This document shows positions 9,861 to 17,626 of a stretch of 64,000 nt of DNA, one piece after another (position 1 is the stretch's first letter; each line of letters begins with the position of its first letter). The translations under genes and the position numbers were made by a program. Location of the stretch: assembly GCA_937926175.1 (NCBI GenBank), contig CALANV010000043.1, positions 62,001-126,000 of the forward strand. Reading direction: 5' to 3'. The notes under the pieces are model-generated. The model searched no databases. It was not told the DNA's origin and saw nothing but the letters and a program-made list of their open reading frames with translations. The stretch is from an uncultured Rhodospirillales bacterium (GTDB lineage Bacteria > Pseudomonadota > Alphaproteobacteria > CACIAM-22H2).

Positions 9861-10715
9861 ATGCCGAGCGATTACGCGCGTATCGAACAGGCCCTGGCCT
9901 ATATCGCCGACCGGGTCGACCAGCAGCCGGAGCTGGACGAGATCGCGGCCGCCGTCGGCCTCAGTCCGTTCCACTTCCAGCGCCTGTTCACCCGGTGGGT
10001 CGGCGTCAGCCCGAAAAAGTTTCTTCAGTATCTGACGCTCGATCGCGCCAAGGCCTGCCTTGCCGAGTCGGCGAGCGTGCTCGATGCCGCACTCGCCGCC
10101 GGTCTGTCGGGGCCGGGGCGACTGCACGACCTGTTCGTCACGCACGAGGCGGTCACGCCGGGCGAGTTCAAGCAGCGCGGCGCGGGACTGACCATCACCT
10201 ATGGCTGGGCGGAATCGCCCTTCGGCGACTGCCTCATCATGATGACGCCGCGCGGCATCTGCGGACTTGCCTTCGTGGTCGACGGCGACCGCGCCGCGTG
10301 CTTCGACGACATGCGCCGCCGCTGGCCGTTCGCGAAGTTCGTCGAGGACAACGAGCGCATCGCACAACTCGGCCGCGCCATCTTCGCGCCGCGCCGCCGC
10401 CATGACGAGCCGCTGCGTCTCGTCCTCTACGGCTCGCCGTTCCAGATCAAGGTATGGGAGGCGCTGCTGCGGATTCCGCCCGGCGCGCTCGTGTCCTACG
10501 ACCGGCTCGCCGAGGCGATCGGCGCGGCGGGGGCGGCGCGCGCCGTTGGGGCGGCCGTGGGCGACAACCCGATCTCGTACCTGATCCCGTGCCACCGCGT
10601 GATCCGCAAGTCGGGCGTCATCAATCACTACCACTGGGGCCGGGCGCGCAAGCTCGCCATGATCGGCTGGGAGGCGGTCACGGCCGAACAGCAGTCCCGC
10701 GCCGTGGCCAGCTGA
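9861..10715 (+). CDS. AraC-type HTH fused to methylated-DNA--protein-cysteine methyltransferase (Ada-like)
   Basis: The product removes O6-alkyl groups from guanine by irreversible transfer to its own cysteine and carries a DNA-binding domain like Ada. Of 284 residues, about 1-105 form an AraC-type HTH (LDEIAAAVGLSPFHFQRLFTRWVGVSPKKF) and about 110-280 form the alkyltransferase with the active site IPCHRVIRKSG (about Cys244). The N-terminal zinc-binding methylphosphotriester domain of full Ada is missing, so activation by backbone methylation is not expected. The start ATG is at 9861. A GC-rich hairpin (10729-10749) follows between it and the convergent DUF6314 gene. Confidence 0.92.
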   Translation: MPSDYARIEQALAYIADRVDQQPELDEIAAAVGLSPFHFQRLFTRWVGVSPKKFLQYLTLDRAKACLAESASVLDAALAAGLSGPGRLHDLFVTHEAVTPGEFKQRGAGLTITYGWAESPFGDCLIMMTPRGICGLAFVVDGDRAACFDDMRRRWPFAKFVEDNERIAQLGRAIFAPRRRHDEPLRLVLYGSPFQIKVWEALLRIPPGALVSYDRLAEAIGAAGAARAVGAAVGDNPISYLIPCHRVIRKSGVINHYHWGRARKLAMIGWEAVTAEQQSRAVAS

Positions 10716-10737
10716 TCGATACCGATGGCGCCGCGCC

Positions 10738-11178
10738 TCACGCGCGGCGATATCGGGTCAGGATGAACTGGTCCTTGTGCGGACCGCGCACCCGCCAGGC
10801 GGTCAGCCAGGCGGCTTCGTCGAGAAGGACATAGCGGCCGCGATAACGGTCGTCGCCGCAGTCATGAACGGCACAGGCGATGCCGTTCCGAAGGTCGAGC
10901 GCATGGAAGGGGCGCCCGTCGCGGAACAGCACCTCGGCGCGCCACGGCGCCGGGAACAGATACGTGTAGGTCTGAGTGGCGGGCCCACGATAGTCGCCGA
11001 GGCGGAGCTCGCCGGTTTCGACATAGCGCAGTCCGCCCGCCGCGTCGTCGAACGTGGCGATGCCCTCGAACGTGCCGGTCACCGCACGGCGCCGGTCGCG
11101 CACATGGCGCCGGACCGTCCATCGTCCGGCGAGGAACGCATACAGGTCGGCGAACCGGCGGTGAGCGGCCCCGGTCAT
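10738..11178 (-). CDS. DUF6314 family protein
   Basis: The 146-residue product resembles the small DUF6314 family, with FLAGRWTVRRHVRDRR near the N-terminus, FDDAAGGLRYVETGELRLG, YLFPAPWRAEVLFRDGRPFHALDL, and the CGDDRYRGRY / WRVRGPHKDQFILTRYRR ending. The conserved polar pattern suggests a lipocalin-like beta barrel, but no function is established. It is convergent with the AraC-MGMT gene and divergent from the tartrate dehydrogenase gene, so it is probably transcribed alone. Confidence 0.75.
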   Translation of the reverse strand: MTGAAHRRFADLYAFLAGRWTVRRHVRDRRRAVTGTFEGIATFDDAAGGLRYVETGELRLGDYRGPATQTYTYLFPAPWRAEVLFRDGRPFHALDLRNGIACAVHDCGDDRYRGRYVLLDEAAWLTAWRVRGPHKDQFILTRYRRA

Positions 11179-11266
11179 CGGCGCAATCGGTGCGGCCCCA
11201 TATTGATCGGCAGGTGCAACCTGCTACCTTGCCGCATCCCGAGGCGTCCAGGGGAAATGCCGCAAC

Positions 11267-12325
11267 ATGACGAAGTCGTACAAGGTCGCCGTCATTCCCG
11301 GCGACGGCATCGGCAGGGAAGTCGTGCCGGAAGGGCTCCGCGTTCTCGAGACCGCCAGCCGGAAGTTCGGTTTCTCGCTCCAGTTCGACCATTTCGACTG
11401 GAGCTGCGAGAAATACACGAAGACCGGGCGGATGATGCCCGAGGACGGCCTCAACCAGCTTCGCCCCTATGACGGGATCTATCTGGGCGCCGTCGGCTTC
11501 CCCGGCGTTCCGGACCACGTCTCGCTGTGGGGGCTGCTCATCCCGATCCGCCGCGGCTTCCAGCAATACGTGAACCTGCGCCCCGTACGGCTGCTCCGGG
11601 GGCTCGAGTCGCCGCTCAAGGGACGCGGCCCTGCGGACATCGACATGGTCATCGTCCGCGAGAACGTCGAAGGCGAGTATTCCGAGATCGGCGGGCGGAT
11701 GAATCACGGCACCGAGGACGAACTCGTCGTGCAGCAGGCGATATTCACGCGCAAGGGCTGCGACCGCATCATGCGCTACGCGTTCGAGCTCGCACGCAAG
11801 CGCCGCAAGCACGTGACCTCTGCGACCAAGTCGAACGGCATCTCGATCAGCATGCCGTACTGGGACGAGCGCTTCGCGGCGATGAGACAGAACTATCCCG
11901 ACGTGAAGACGGCCCAGTACCACATCGACATCCTGTGCGCGCACATGGTGCGCCATCCGGACTGGTTCGACGTCATCGTCGCCAGCAACCTGTTCGGCGA
12001 CATCCTCTCGGACCTCGCGCCGGCGGTGGCAGCGGGAATCGGCGTGGCACCGGGTGCCAACATCAATCCGGAGAAGAACTACCCCTCCATGTTCGAGCCG
12101 GTGCACGGCTCCGCCCCCGACATCGCCGGCCGGGGCATCGCCAACCCGATCGGCCAGATCTGGACCGGCGCGATGATGCTAGATCATTTCGGCGAATCCG
12201 AAGCGGCGAGCGCGATCGTCAGGGCGATCGAGACGGTCATCGCCGAGACCGACCTGCGCACGCCCGATCTCGGCGGCAGGACGACGACGAGCGAAATGGG
12301 CAAGGCAATCGCGGAGGCGATCTGA
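11267..12325 (+). CDS. tartrate dehydrogenase / D-malate dehydrogenase (decarboxylating)
   Basis: This NAD-dependent beta-decarboxylating dehydrogenase belongs to the isopropylmalate/isocitrate family and most closely resembles the TtuC/DmlA branch, which oxidises tartrate or D-malate. Evidence in the 352-residue product: VIPGDGIGREVVPEGLRVLE, the branch-typical HVSLWGLLIPIRRGFQQYVNLRPV (arginines binding substrate carboxylates), VRENVEGEYSEIGG, TSATKSNGI with the catalytic lysine, VASNLFGDILSDLAPA with the metal-binding aspartates, and FEPVHGSAPDIAG. A MaoC hydratase starts 1 base after its stop and an MFS transporter follows, forming a three-gene operon. Tartrate, D-malate or a related hydroxydiacid is the likely substrate. 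Confidence 0.93.
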   Translation: MTKSYKVAVIPGDGIGREVVPEGLRVLETASRKFGFSLQFDHFDWSCEKYTKTGRMMPEDGLNQLRPYDGIYLGAVGFPGVPDHVSLWGLLIPIRRGFQQYVNLRPVRLLRGLESPLKGRGPADIDMVIVRENVEGEYSEIGGRMNHGTEDELVVQQAIFTRKGCDRIMRYAFELARKRRKHVTSATKSNGISISMPYWDERFAAMRQNYPDVKTAQYHIDILCAHMVRHPDWFDVIVASNLFGDILSDLAPAVAAGIGVAPGANINPEKNYPSMFEPVHGSAPDIAGRGIANPIGQIWTGAMMLDHFGESEAASAIVRAIETVIAETDLRTPDLGGRTTTSEMGKAIAEAI

Positions 12326-12326
12326 C

Positions 12327-12791
12327 ATGAGGCCGCGTCACGACCTCTATCTCGACGACTTCCAGGTCGGCGACCGGTTCGAGAGTCCCGCCGGATACAC
12401 CTTCACCGACGCCGACATCATCGGCTTCGCGTCGCGCTACGATCCACAGCCGTTCCACGTCGACGCCGAGGCGGCGAAGGGCTCGATCTTCGGCGGCCTG
12501 ATCGCGAGCGGCTTTCACACGCTCGCGGTCGCGTTCCGGCTGTTCTACCAGACCGGGGCGCTCACCTCGGCCAATATGGGCGGGCCCGGGCTCGACGAAC
12601 TGCGCTGGCTCAAGCCCGTCCGGGTCGGTGATACGATACGCGTCACCGCCGAGATCGTCGAAGTGAGGCCGTCGACCTCGAAGCCGGATCGCGGAATCCT
12701 GCGGTACCGGCTCACGTGCACGAACCAGAACGGCGAGACGGTGATGACGGTGGTGATCACCTCGCTCGTGAAACGCAGGCCAAAGACTTGA
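12327..12791 (+). CDS. MaoC-like (R)-hydratase/dehydratase
   Basis: The 154-residue single hot-dog protein has the MaoC hydratase pattern: YLDDFQVGDRFES at the start, the hydratase motif DADIIGFASRYDPQPFHVD with the catalytic Asp and His, GGLIASGFHT, and GLDELRWLKPVRVGD. Such enzymes hydrate enoyl-CoA or mesaconyl-type thioesters. It starts 1 base after the dehydrogenase stop and its own stop (TTGA) overlaps the TTG of the MFS gene, so the three are tightly coupled. The natural substrate is not readable, but the neighbours point to a dicarboxylic or hydroxy acid. Confidence 0.9.
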   Translation: MRPRHDLYLDDFQVGDRFESPAGYTFTDADIIGFASRYDPQPFHVDAEAAKGSIFGGLIASGFHTLAVAFRLFYQTGALTSANMGGPGLDELRWLKPVRVGDTIRVTAEIVEVRPSTSKPDRGILRYRLTCTNQNGETVMTVVITSLVKRRPKT

Positions 12792-13996
12792 ACACACGCA
12801 AGACCGCGACCGTCGTCGCGGTATCCTGTTTCGCCGAAGTCGCGAACCTTCTGCCCTACGCCACGTTCCCCGCGCTGATACCGGACCTCATGGCCGAATG
12901 GGGCCTCGGCAGCGGCGAGGTCGGCTGGATCAGCGGCATGGGAATGATCGGCTACATGCTGCTGGTGCCATGGCTCATGGGCATCACTGACCGCATCGAT
13001 GCACGCCGGGTGCTGATGTTCGGCTGTGCGCTGTCCGCGATCGCGCCCTTCGGATTCGGCCTGTTCGCCACCGGGTTCTGGAGTGCGCTGGTCTGGCAGA
13101 CGCTTGCCGGCATCGGCCTTGCCGGCTGCTACATGCCGGGCCTCAAGGTGATGACGGATCGCGTCGGCGCCGCCGAGTCGTCGCGAAGCATCGTGCTGTA
13201 CACGGCGAGCTATTCGGTCGGCGTCGGTCTTTCCTTTCTTCTCGCCGGCTGGACGGGGGCGACGCTGGGCTGGCGCTGGGCCTTCGTCATCGCCGGCACC
13301 GGTCCGTGCGTCGCGTTTGCCGCCGTGTGGATGCTGCTTGCGCCATGCGCGCCGGAGTCGCGCGGCACCGCGAGCGTCCTGTCCGGGTTCCGCGCCGTGC
13401 TCCGCAACCGTGCCGCGATCGGCTACATCCTGGCCTATGGCTGGCACGGCTACGAACTTGCAGCGCACCGCGCGTGGATCGTCGCGTTCCTCGTCTTCGT
13501 CGCAGGCAGCGGTTCCGGCCTGCCGCCGCCGCTGACGCCGGCCGTTCTCGCGGCGATCTCGACCTTCATCGCGATGCCGGCCAGCGTGGTCGGGAACGAA
13601 CTCGCCATACGTTTCGGCCGGCGGCGGACGCTCGCCGTGCTGATGCTCGTCTCGAGCCTCGTCGGCGTCACGCTGGGCCTCGCGGCGACGCAACCATGGT
13701 GGGTGATCGTGCCGCTGGTGCTGATCTATTCGGTCACGGTCGCCATCGACTCCGGATCGTTGACCGCCGGAACGGTCGCCGCAGCCGATCCGCACGTGCG
13801 CGGTGCGACCATTGCGATCCATTCGATGGTCGGATTCGGCATTTCCGCGCTCGGGCCGCTGTGCGTCGGCCTCGCCCTCGACGCCACGGGCGGCGTCGGT
13901 ACGGGGCAGGGCTGGGCCTTCGGGTTCGCGGTGATGGCCGCCGGGGCCGCCATCGGCGCCCTGTGTCTTGCGATCGGACGCGGGCGCGGCATCTGA
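12788..13996 (+). CDS. MFS transporter
   Basis: A 402-residue major facilitator protein with roughly twelve hydrophobic segments. The first begins at about residue 8 (VVAVSCFAEVANLLPYATFP); the loop after helix 2 reads MGITDRIDARRVLMFG, a degenerate form of the MFS motif A. The TTG at 12788, which overlaps the MaoC stop as TTGA, is the most economical start and places the first membrane helix correctly. It closes the operon with the tartrate/D-malate dehydrogenase and MaoC genes and probably imports their substrate, although export cannot be excluded. The minisatellite at 14.07 kb begins 70 bases after its stop. Confidence 0.88.
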   Translation: MNTRKTATVVAVSCFAEVANLLPYATFPALIPDLMAEWGLGSGEVGWISGMGMIGYMLLVPWLMGITDRIDARRVLMFGCALSAIAPFGFGLFATGFWSALVWQTLAGIGLAGCYMPGLKVMTDRVGAAESSRSIVLYTASYSVGVGLSFLLAGWTGATLGWRWAFVIAGTGPCVAFAAVWMLLAPCAPESRGTASVLSGFRAVLRNRAAIGYILAYGWHGYELAAHRAWIVAFLVFVAGSGSGLPPPLTPAVLAAISTFIAMPASVVGNELAIRFGRRRTLAVLMLVSSLVGVTLGLAATQPWWVIVPLVLIYSVTVAIDSGSLTAGTVAAADPHVRGATIAIHSMVGFGISALGPLCVGLALDATGGVGTGQGWAFGFAVMAAGAAIGALCLAIGRGRGI

Positions 13997-14066
13997 CACG
14001 GGCCGGTTGTCCGGGCCGTCTCAATCGCTTGACGCCGGCCCCAAGCCCCTGGAACGGCTGCCTTGG

Positions 14067-14345
14067 CAGCTGTCGCAGCTGTCGCAGCTGTCGCAGCTGT
14101 CGCAGCTGTCGCAGCTGTCGCAGCTGTCTCAGCTATCTCAGCTGTCTCAGCTGTCTCAGCCGTTCCGTCGATCCGGCTGTTTCAGCTGTTCCAACTGTTT
14201 CGTCTGTTCCAGCCGGTTCATCTGTTCCGGCCGTCCCGCCTGTTCCAACCGTTTCACCTGTTCCGGCATTTCAGCCGTTCCATCCGTTCCGACCGTTCCA
14301 TCCGTTCCGACCGTTTCATCCGTTCCGGCTGTTTCAGCCGTCTCG
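14067..14345. repeat. 9-bp minisatellite grading into degenerate repeats
   Basis: Ten consecutive 9-base units run from 14067 to 14156: six CAGCTGTCG, then CAGCTGTCT, CAGCTATCT and two more CAGCTGTCT. The array then decays into imperfect CTGTTCCAxC / CCGTTCCAT-type units to about 14345. The CAGCTG core is itself palindromic. This fills most of the 437-base space between the MFS stop (13996) and the DUF2491 start (14434). Because the period is a multiple of three, all frames stay open through it, which creates long false reading frames. Confidence 0.95.
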
Positions 14346-14433
14346 GCGGCGGTGCAGACCGGCCCGCCGGCAGGGATCGTTTCCGCGGCAGATCGGTTTT
14401 GACACGCGGAGCCGCCCCCGATCCTTGGCCAAA

Positions 14434-16041
14434 ATGGCATCGCCGAGCCGCCGCAGAGGCGCGACGTATCTCCTGAGCGTTCTCATCGCGCTCGCCCCGG
14501 TTGCGTCCGCGGGCGGGCGACTGGTCACGATCGTCGGTACCACCGCCGGGTTGACGCTTGCGGTACCGGACGCGGCGGAAGCCCAGCGCCGGTCGGGCGG
14601 CTATGCGCGCCCGCGCGCGCCGGCCGTGCGCACGCCGTCGGTTCGTCCCGCGCCCCGCGCGATACCGCGGACGCCATCGACCAGCCAGGGGTATCGCCGT
14701 CCTTCCGTAAGTCCGCGCGACGGCTCGGGCATGCGAAGCCCGCCATCGGGCGCACCGTCCATGGGCGACCGCAGCCTGTCGCGGCGCGGTTCGGGCGAGG
14801 CGCTGCAGCGCTACCGGATGGATCAGGAGCGTGCGCCGTCGGCGACGCCGTCGCCGGTACCCTCGCGCCGTCCCAGCACCGCACCGCCCGGCGAGCGACA
14901 TGGCTGGGGAAGCGGCCGCAGCGGCGGACCGTTCGGCGGGTGGGAACCGCCGCCATATGCCTTCGGCTCGCGGCCGAGTTTCGGAGTCTGGGACGCCGTC
15001 TTTCTCTGGTTTCTGCTCGATACGCTGTCGCGTCCCGGCCATGCCGACTTCTTCCACAATCACCAGAACGATCCCGGTTATCAGCAATGGCGCGCCGAGG
15101 CGGAGCAGCGCGCGCAGACGAACCCGGCGCTACGGGCCAAGCTCGACCAGCTCGACCGTGAACTTGCGGAACGCGAGGGGCAGCTGCGCGATCCCGACTT
15201 CCTGCCGCCCGACACGCCGCCCGATGCCGCCCTTGCCGAACGCGACGCGCCGCCGCCGTTGACCTCGCCCGGGGGTCCCATTTTGACGCCGGTGCTTCTC
15301 GGCGGCGGGGTGTTCCTTCTGCTTTGGGCATGGCGGCGCAACGCCTTCCAAACACTGTCCCGCGCCGGAGGAGGTTCGTCCATGGGGCCGCTCGAAACCG
15401 CCGGAAACATCCTTCGCCGCAAGATCTCCGGCGAGCGCTACGTGCCGTCGCTCTTTCGGGTCGGCATGACCGTGACGATGGATCCGACACCGTTCGTTCT
15501 TGCCGCCGACCTAACCAAAGTGCCGGTGCCGGCGCCATCGGGCGCCAACCTGCTCGCGAACGTCCAGGCGGTCGGGACGTTGCGCAACGGCGCGACGCTG
15601 TACCGGCTCTACATCGACGAACGGAGCTTCTTCCAGCTTCACCTCGACCAGGACGGCATGCCGGACGAATGCCGGTTCTTCGGCTGGATCGACGAGGTCA
15701 ATCCCGCGAGCGCCGAGGAGTGGGGATTCTGGCTCGACGAACGGGAAGGGATGATCGGCTGGCCGGAGTTCCAGACCAAGGACGGCAAGATATATGCGCG
15801 CGCCTGGACCCCGGGCGATCGCCGGATTGCGCCGCAGCGCTTCGTGGAAACCCGCGCCGAGCTGAACGGCAGCCGGACGGTGCGCCGCGAAGCGATGCTT
15901 TATGCCGCACCCACCGGCGCGGCCGCGCCGGCGCCGGAGACGGAATACGTCCTCGTCGAAATGGTCGAGAGCGAAGGACAGGCCTGGGTCGAGATCCACG
16001 CCGGGATTGACGTCAACCCGGCCGCGCTCTCGCTGTCCTGA
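14434..16041 (+). CDS. DUF2491 (YjfK-like) protein with long membrane-anchored N-terminal extension
   Basis: The C-terminal ~200 of 535 residues match DUF2491, the YjfK family (SLFRVGMTVTMDPTPF, then DECRFFGWIDEVNPASAEEWGFWLDEREGMIG and YARAWTPGD). The N-terminal half is unusual: a hydrophobic or signal-like stretch at about 11-45, a low-complexity Pro/Arg/Ser region to about 180, a hydrophobic segment near 190, and a clear membrane helix at about 284-301 (PVLLGGGVFLLLWAW). The cytosolic DUF2491 domain is thus probably tethered to the inner membrane. DUF350 and PspA-like genes follow, matching the yjfK-yjfL-yjfJ group of E. coli. I chose ATG 14434; the frame continues open upstream only through the minisatellite. 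Function of the family is unknown. Confidence 0.82.
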   Translation: MASPSRRRGATYLLSVLIALAPVASAGGRLVTIVGTTAGLTLAVPDAAEAQRRSGGYARPRAPAVRTPSVRPAPRAIPRTPSTSQGYRRPSVSPRDGSGMRSPPSGAPSMGDRSLSRRGSGEALQRYRMDQERAPSATPSPVPSRRPSTAPPGERHGWGSGRSGGPFGGWEPPPYAFGSRPSFGVWDAVFLWFLLDTLSRPGHADFFHNHQNDPGYQQWRAEAEQRAQTNPALRAKLDQLDRELAEREGQLRDPDFLPPDTPPDAALAERDAPPPLTSPGGPILTPVLLGGGVFLLLWAWRRNAFQTLSRAGGGSSMGPLETAGNILRRKISGERYVPSLFRVGMTVTMDPTPFVLAADLTKVPVPAPSGANLLANVQAVGTLRNGATLYRLYIDERSFFQLHLDQDGMPDECRFFGWIDEVNPASAEEWGFWLDEREGMIGWPEFQTKDGKIYARAWTPGDRRIAPQRFVETRAELNGSRTVRREAMLYAAPTGAAAPAPETEYVLVEMVESEGQAWVEIHAGIDVNPAALSLS

Positions 16042-16073
16042 CCTGCGCCCGCCGCCACGGAAGATCCTGTCCC

Positions 16074-16499
16074 ATGGAAACCAATATCGGCTCCATCATC
16101 GATGCGCTGCAGTCCGGCGTACCGGTGCTTCTGCTCCATTTCGCGACGACGCTCGTCCTGCTCGGACTCGGCGTCGCCGGCTACATGGCGATCACGCCGT
16201 TTCACGAGCCAACGTTGGTGGCAAAGGGCAATGTCGCGGCCGGCATCGTTCTTGCCGGCACGGTGATCGCGCTCGCGATTCCGCTCGCCGCGACGCTCGC
16301 CACCAGCGCAGTCTGGCTCGACATCGCGCTGTGGGGGCTCGTCGCCCTCCTGCTGCAGCTCGTGACGTTTGCGATCGCATCGATCGTCATCCGACGCCTG
16401 CGGGACATGATCGAAGCGGGGAACATTGCCGCGGCACTCATGTTGGTGGGCATACAGGTCGCGGTCGCACTCCTCAATGCCGGGGCCATGGCGGGATAG
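16074..16499 (+). CDS. DUF350 (YjfL-like) integral membrane protein
   Basis: The 141-residue product is almost entirely hydrophobic, with four predicted helices at about 16-38, 53-75, 80-105 and 118-138. It carries the DUF350 pattern of a small residue-rich helix with AKGNVAAGIVLAGTVIALAI. DUF350 proteins are small inner-membrane proteins of unknown activity that travel with PspA-like and DUF2491 genes. It lies 32 bases after the DUF2491 gene and 50 bases before the PspA-like gene on the same strand. Cotranscription is very likely. Confidence 0.85.
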   Translation: METNIGSIIDALQSGVPVLLLHFATTLVLLGLGVAGYMAITPFHEPTLVAKGNVAAGIVLAGTVIALAIPLAATLATSAVWLDIALWGLVALLLQLVTFAIASIVIRRLRDMIEAGNIAAALMLVGIQVAVALLNAGAMAG

Positions 16500-16549
16500 C
16501 CGCGCCATCGCACCAGGCGCCGCCGCCACCCATAAACGCGAGGTCGCCC

Positions 16550-17350
16550 ATGCTTGCATTCATTCGAAATCTCATCGGGGTGAAGACCGACCGGGCCGTC
16601 CAAAGCGCGCTCGAAGCGCTCGTCAAATGGGATCCCACTGCCGCCACCGAGGCGGAATTGCGGACGATGGAGCAGCATCTCGACGAACTCGGCATCCAGG
16701 TCGCCGAAGCGCGCGCCGCCCACGAGCGCGAGCAAAAGGAGGCCGAGGCGATCGCCAAGCTCGCGCAACAGCGCATGGCGGCAGCCGAAAGGCTGGAACA
16801 GCAGCTTGCGACGGAAACCGATCCGGCGCGAAAGGCCGAGCTGGAACGAAGCCTGGAGACCCTGGTCGGCATGCTCGAGCAGATGGCGCCCGAGGTCGAC
16901 CGCGAGGCGGCGGATGCGGCCGATGCGCGCGAGTTCCTCGAAATGCTCGAAAATGCCTATGCGCAGGCCGGTGCGAAGCTCAAGGCGGCCCGCAGCGAGC
17001 TGAGTCGTGCGCATCGCGACATGGCGCGCGCCGATCAGCAGCGGGCGATGGCCGAACGGCGGGCCGAGGCGGCGCGCCAGGCCGCCGGACTGGCCAGCGC
17101 CACGAGCGGGCTGAGCGTGGCGCTGAAGGCGATGCAGGATCGCGCGGCCAAGGACCTCGCCGCCGCCGAGGCGGCCAACGCCAAGGCGAAGCTGCTGCAA
17201 CCGACGCGTCCCGAGAAAGACGACCCGAACATCGCCGCGGCGCTGGCGGCGGTATCGGCGGACCGGCCCGCGCCCGAAAGCCTCACCGAGCGGCTCGCGG
17301 CGATCCGGCAGCGGCACGTGCCTGCCGCCCTGCAGACCGAGAAAACATAA
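16550..17350 (+). CDS. PspA/IM30 (ESCRT-III superfamily) protein
   Basis: PspA/IM30 proteins polymerise on the inner membrane and repair or remodel stressed bilayers. The 266-residue product starts with a short amphipathic segment (MLAFIRNLIGVKTDRA) and is then almost wholly charged alpha-helical coiled coil, for example about 40-115 and 125-195, with Glu/Ala/Arg/Gln-rich heptads. It ends in a flexible Pro-containing tail. Composition, length and the company of DUF2491 and DUF350 genes support a YjfJ-type PspA paralogue rather than the phage-shock operon PspA; no pspBC or pspF genes are near. The ATG is at 16550. The following 276 bases hold no gene before serC. Confidence 0.8.
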   Translation: MLAFIRNLIGVKTDRAVQSALEALVKWDPTAATEAELRTMEQHLDELGIQVAEARAAHEREQKEAEAIAKLAQQRMAAAERLEQQLATETDPARKAELERSLETLVGMLEQMAPEVDREAADAADAREFLEMLENAYAQAGAKLKAARSELSRAHRDMARADQQRAMAERRAEAARQAAGLASATSGLSVALKAMQDRAAKDLAAAEAANAKAKLLQPTRPEKDDPNIAAALAAVSADRPAPESLTERLAAIRQRHVPAALQTEKT

Positions 17351-17581
17351 AAGATTCAGGCTACCCCGCCGCCCTTCAAACAAAAGCGCCCGCCGGCATC
17401 GGATCGCCTCGCCGCGGGCGCAATTGTGCTGCCCGGATTGGACGATAAAGACGAGGGCGCGTCAATCTAGTTTCTCCGGGTCAATCCGGTTTCCTTGCTC
17501 GGTCTGCCTGCGACCAGATGGCGCGTCGGCAATTTCCTGTTGCTCCGCCCCAGGGGCCCCCCTATTGTCCGCGGCGGGCCA

Positions 17582-17621
17582 GAACCTCCCAACGGGTTCC
17601 GGCTATTCTGGAAGGAATAGC
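17582..17621 (+). promoter_or_regulatory. structured 5' leader of serC with hairpin covering the ribosome-binding site
   Basis: Two hairpins precede the serC ATG (17627). The first is GAACC (17582-17586) / GGTTC (17595-17599). The second is a perfect 7-bp stem GCTATTC (17602-17608) / GAATAGC (17615-17621) whose loop and 3' arm contain the GGAAGGA ribosome-binding site. Opening and closing of this stem would gate translation. Alphaproteobacterial serC genes are known to carry a conserved serC leader motif; I infer this is that kind of element but have not matched it to the published consensus. Confidence 0.5.
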
Positions 17622-17626
17622 GACAC

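Noticed and set aside
14067..14156. Possible CRISPR array
   Set aside because: Units are 9 bases with no spacers; it is a minisatellite.
13306..16041. One continuous 911-codon frame spanning the MFS gene end, the minisatellite and the DUF2491 gene
   Set aside because: The first part is out of frame with the clear MFS gene and the middle is the 9-bp repeat, which keeps frames open. Only the part from ATG 14434 has family support.
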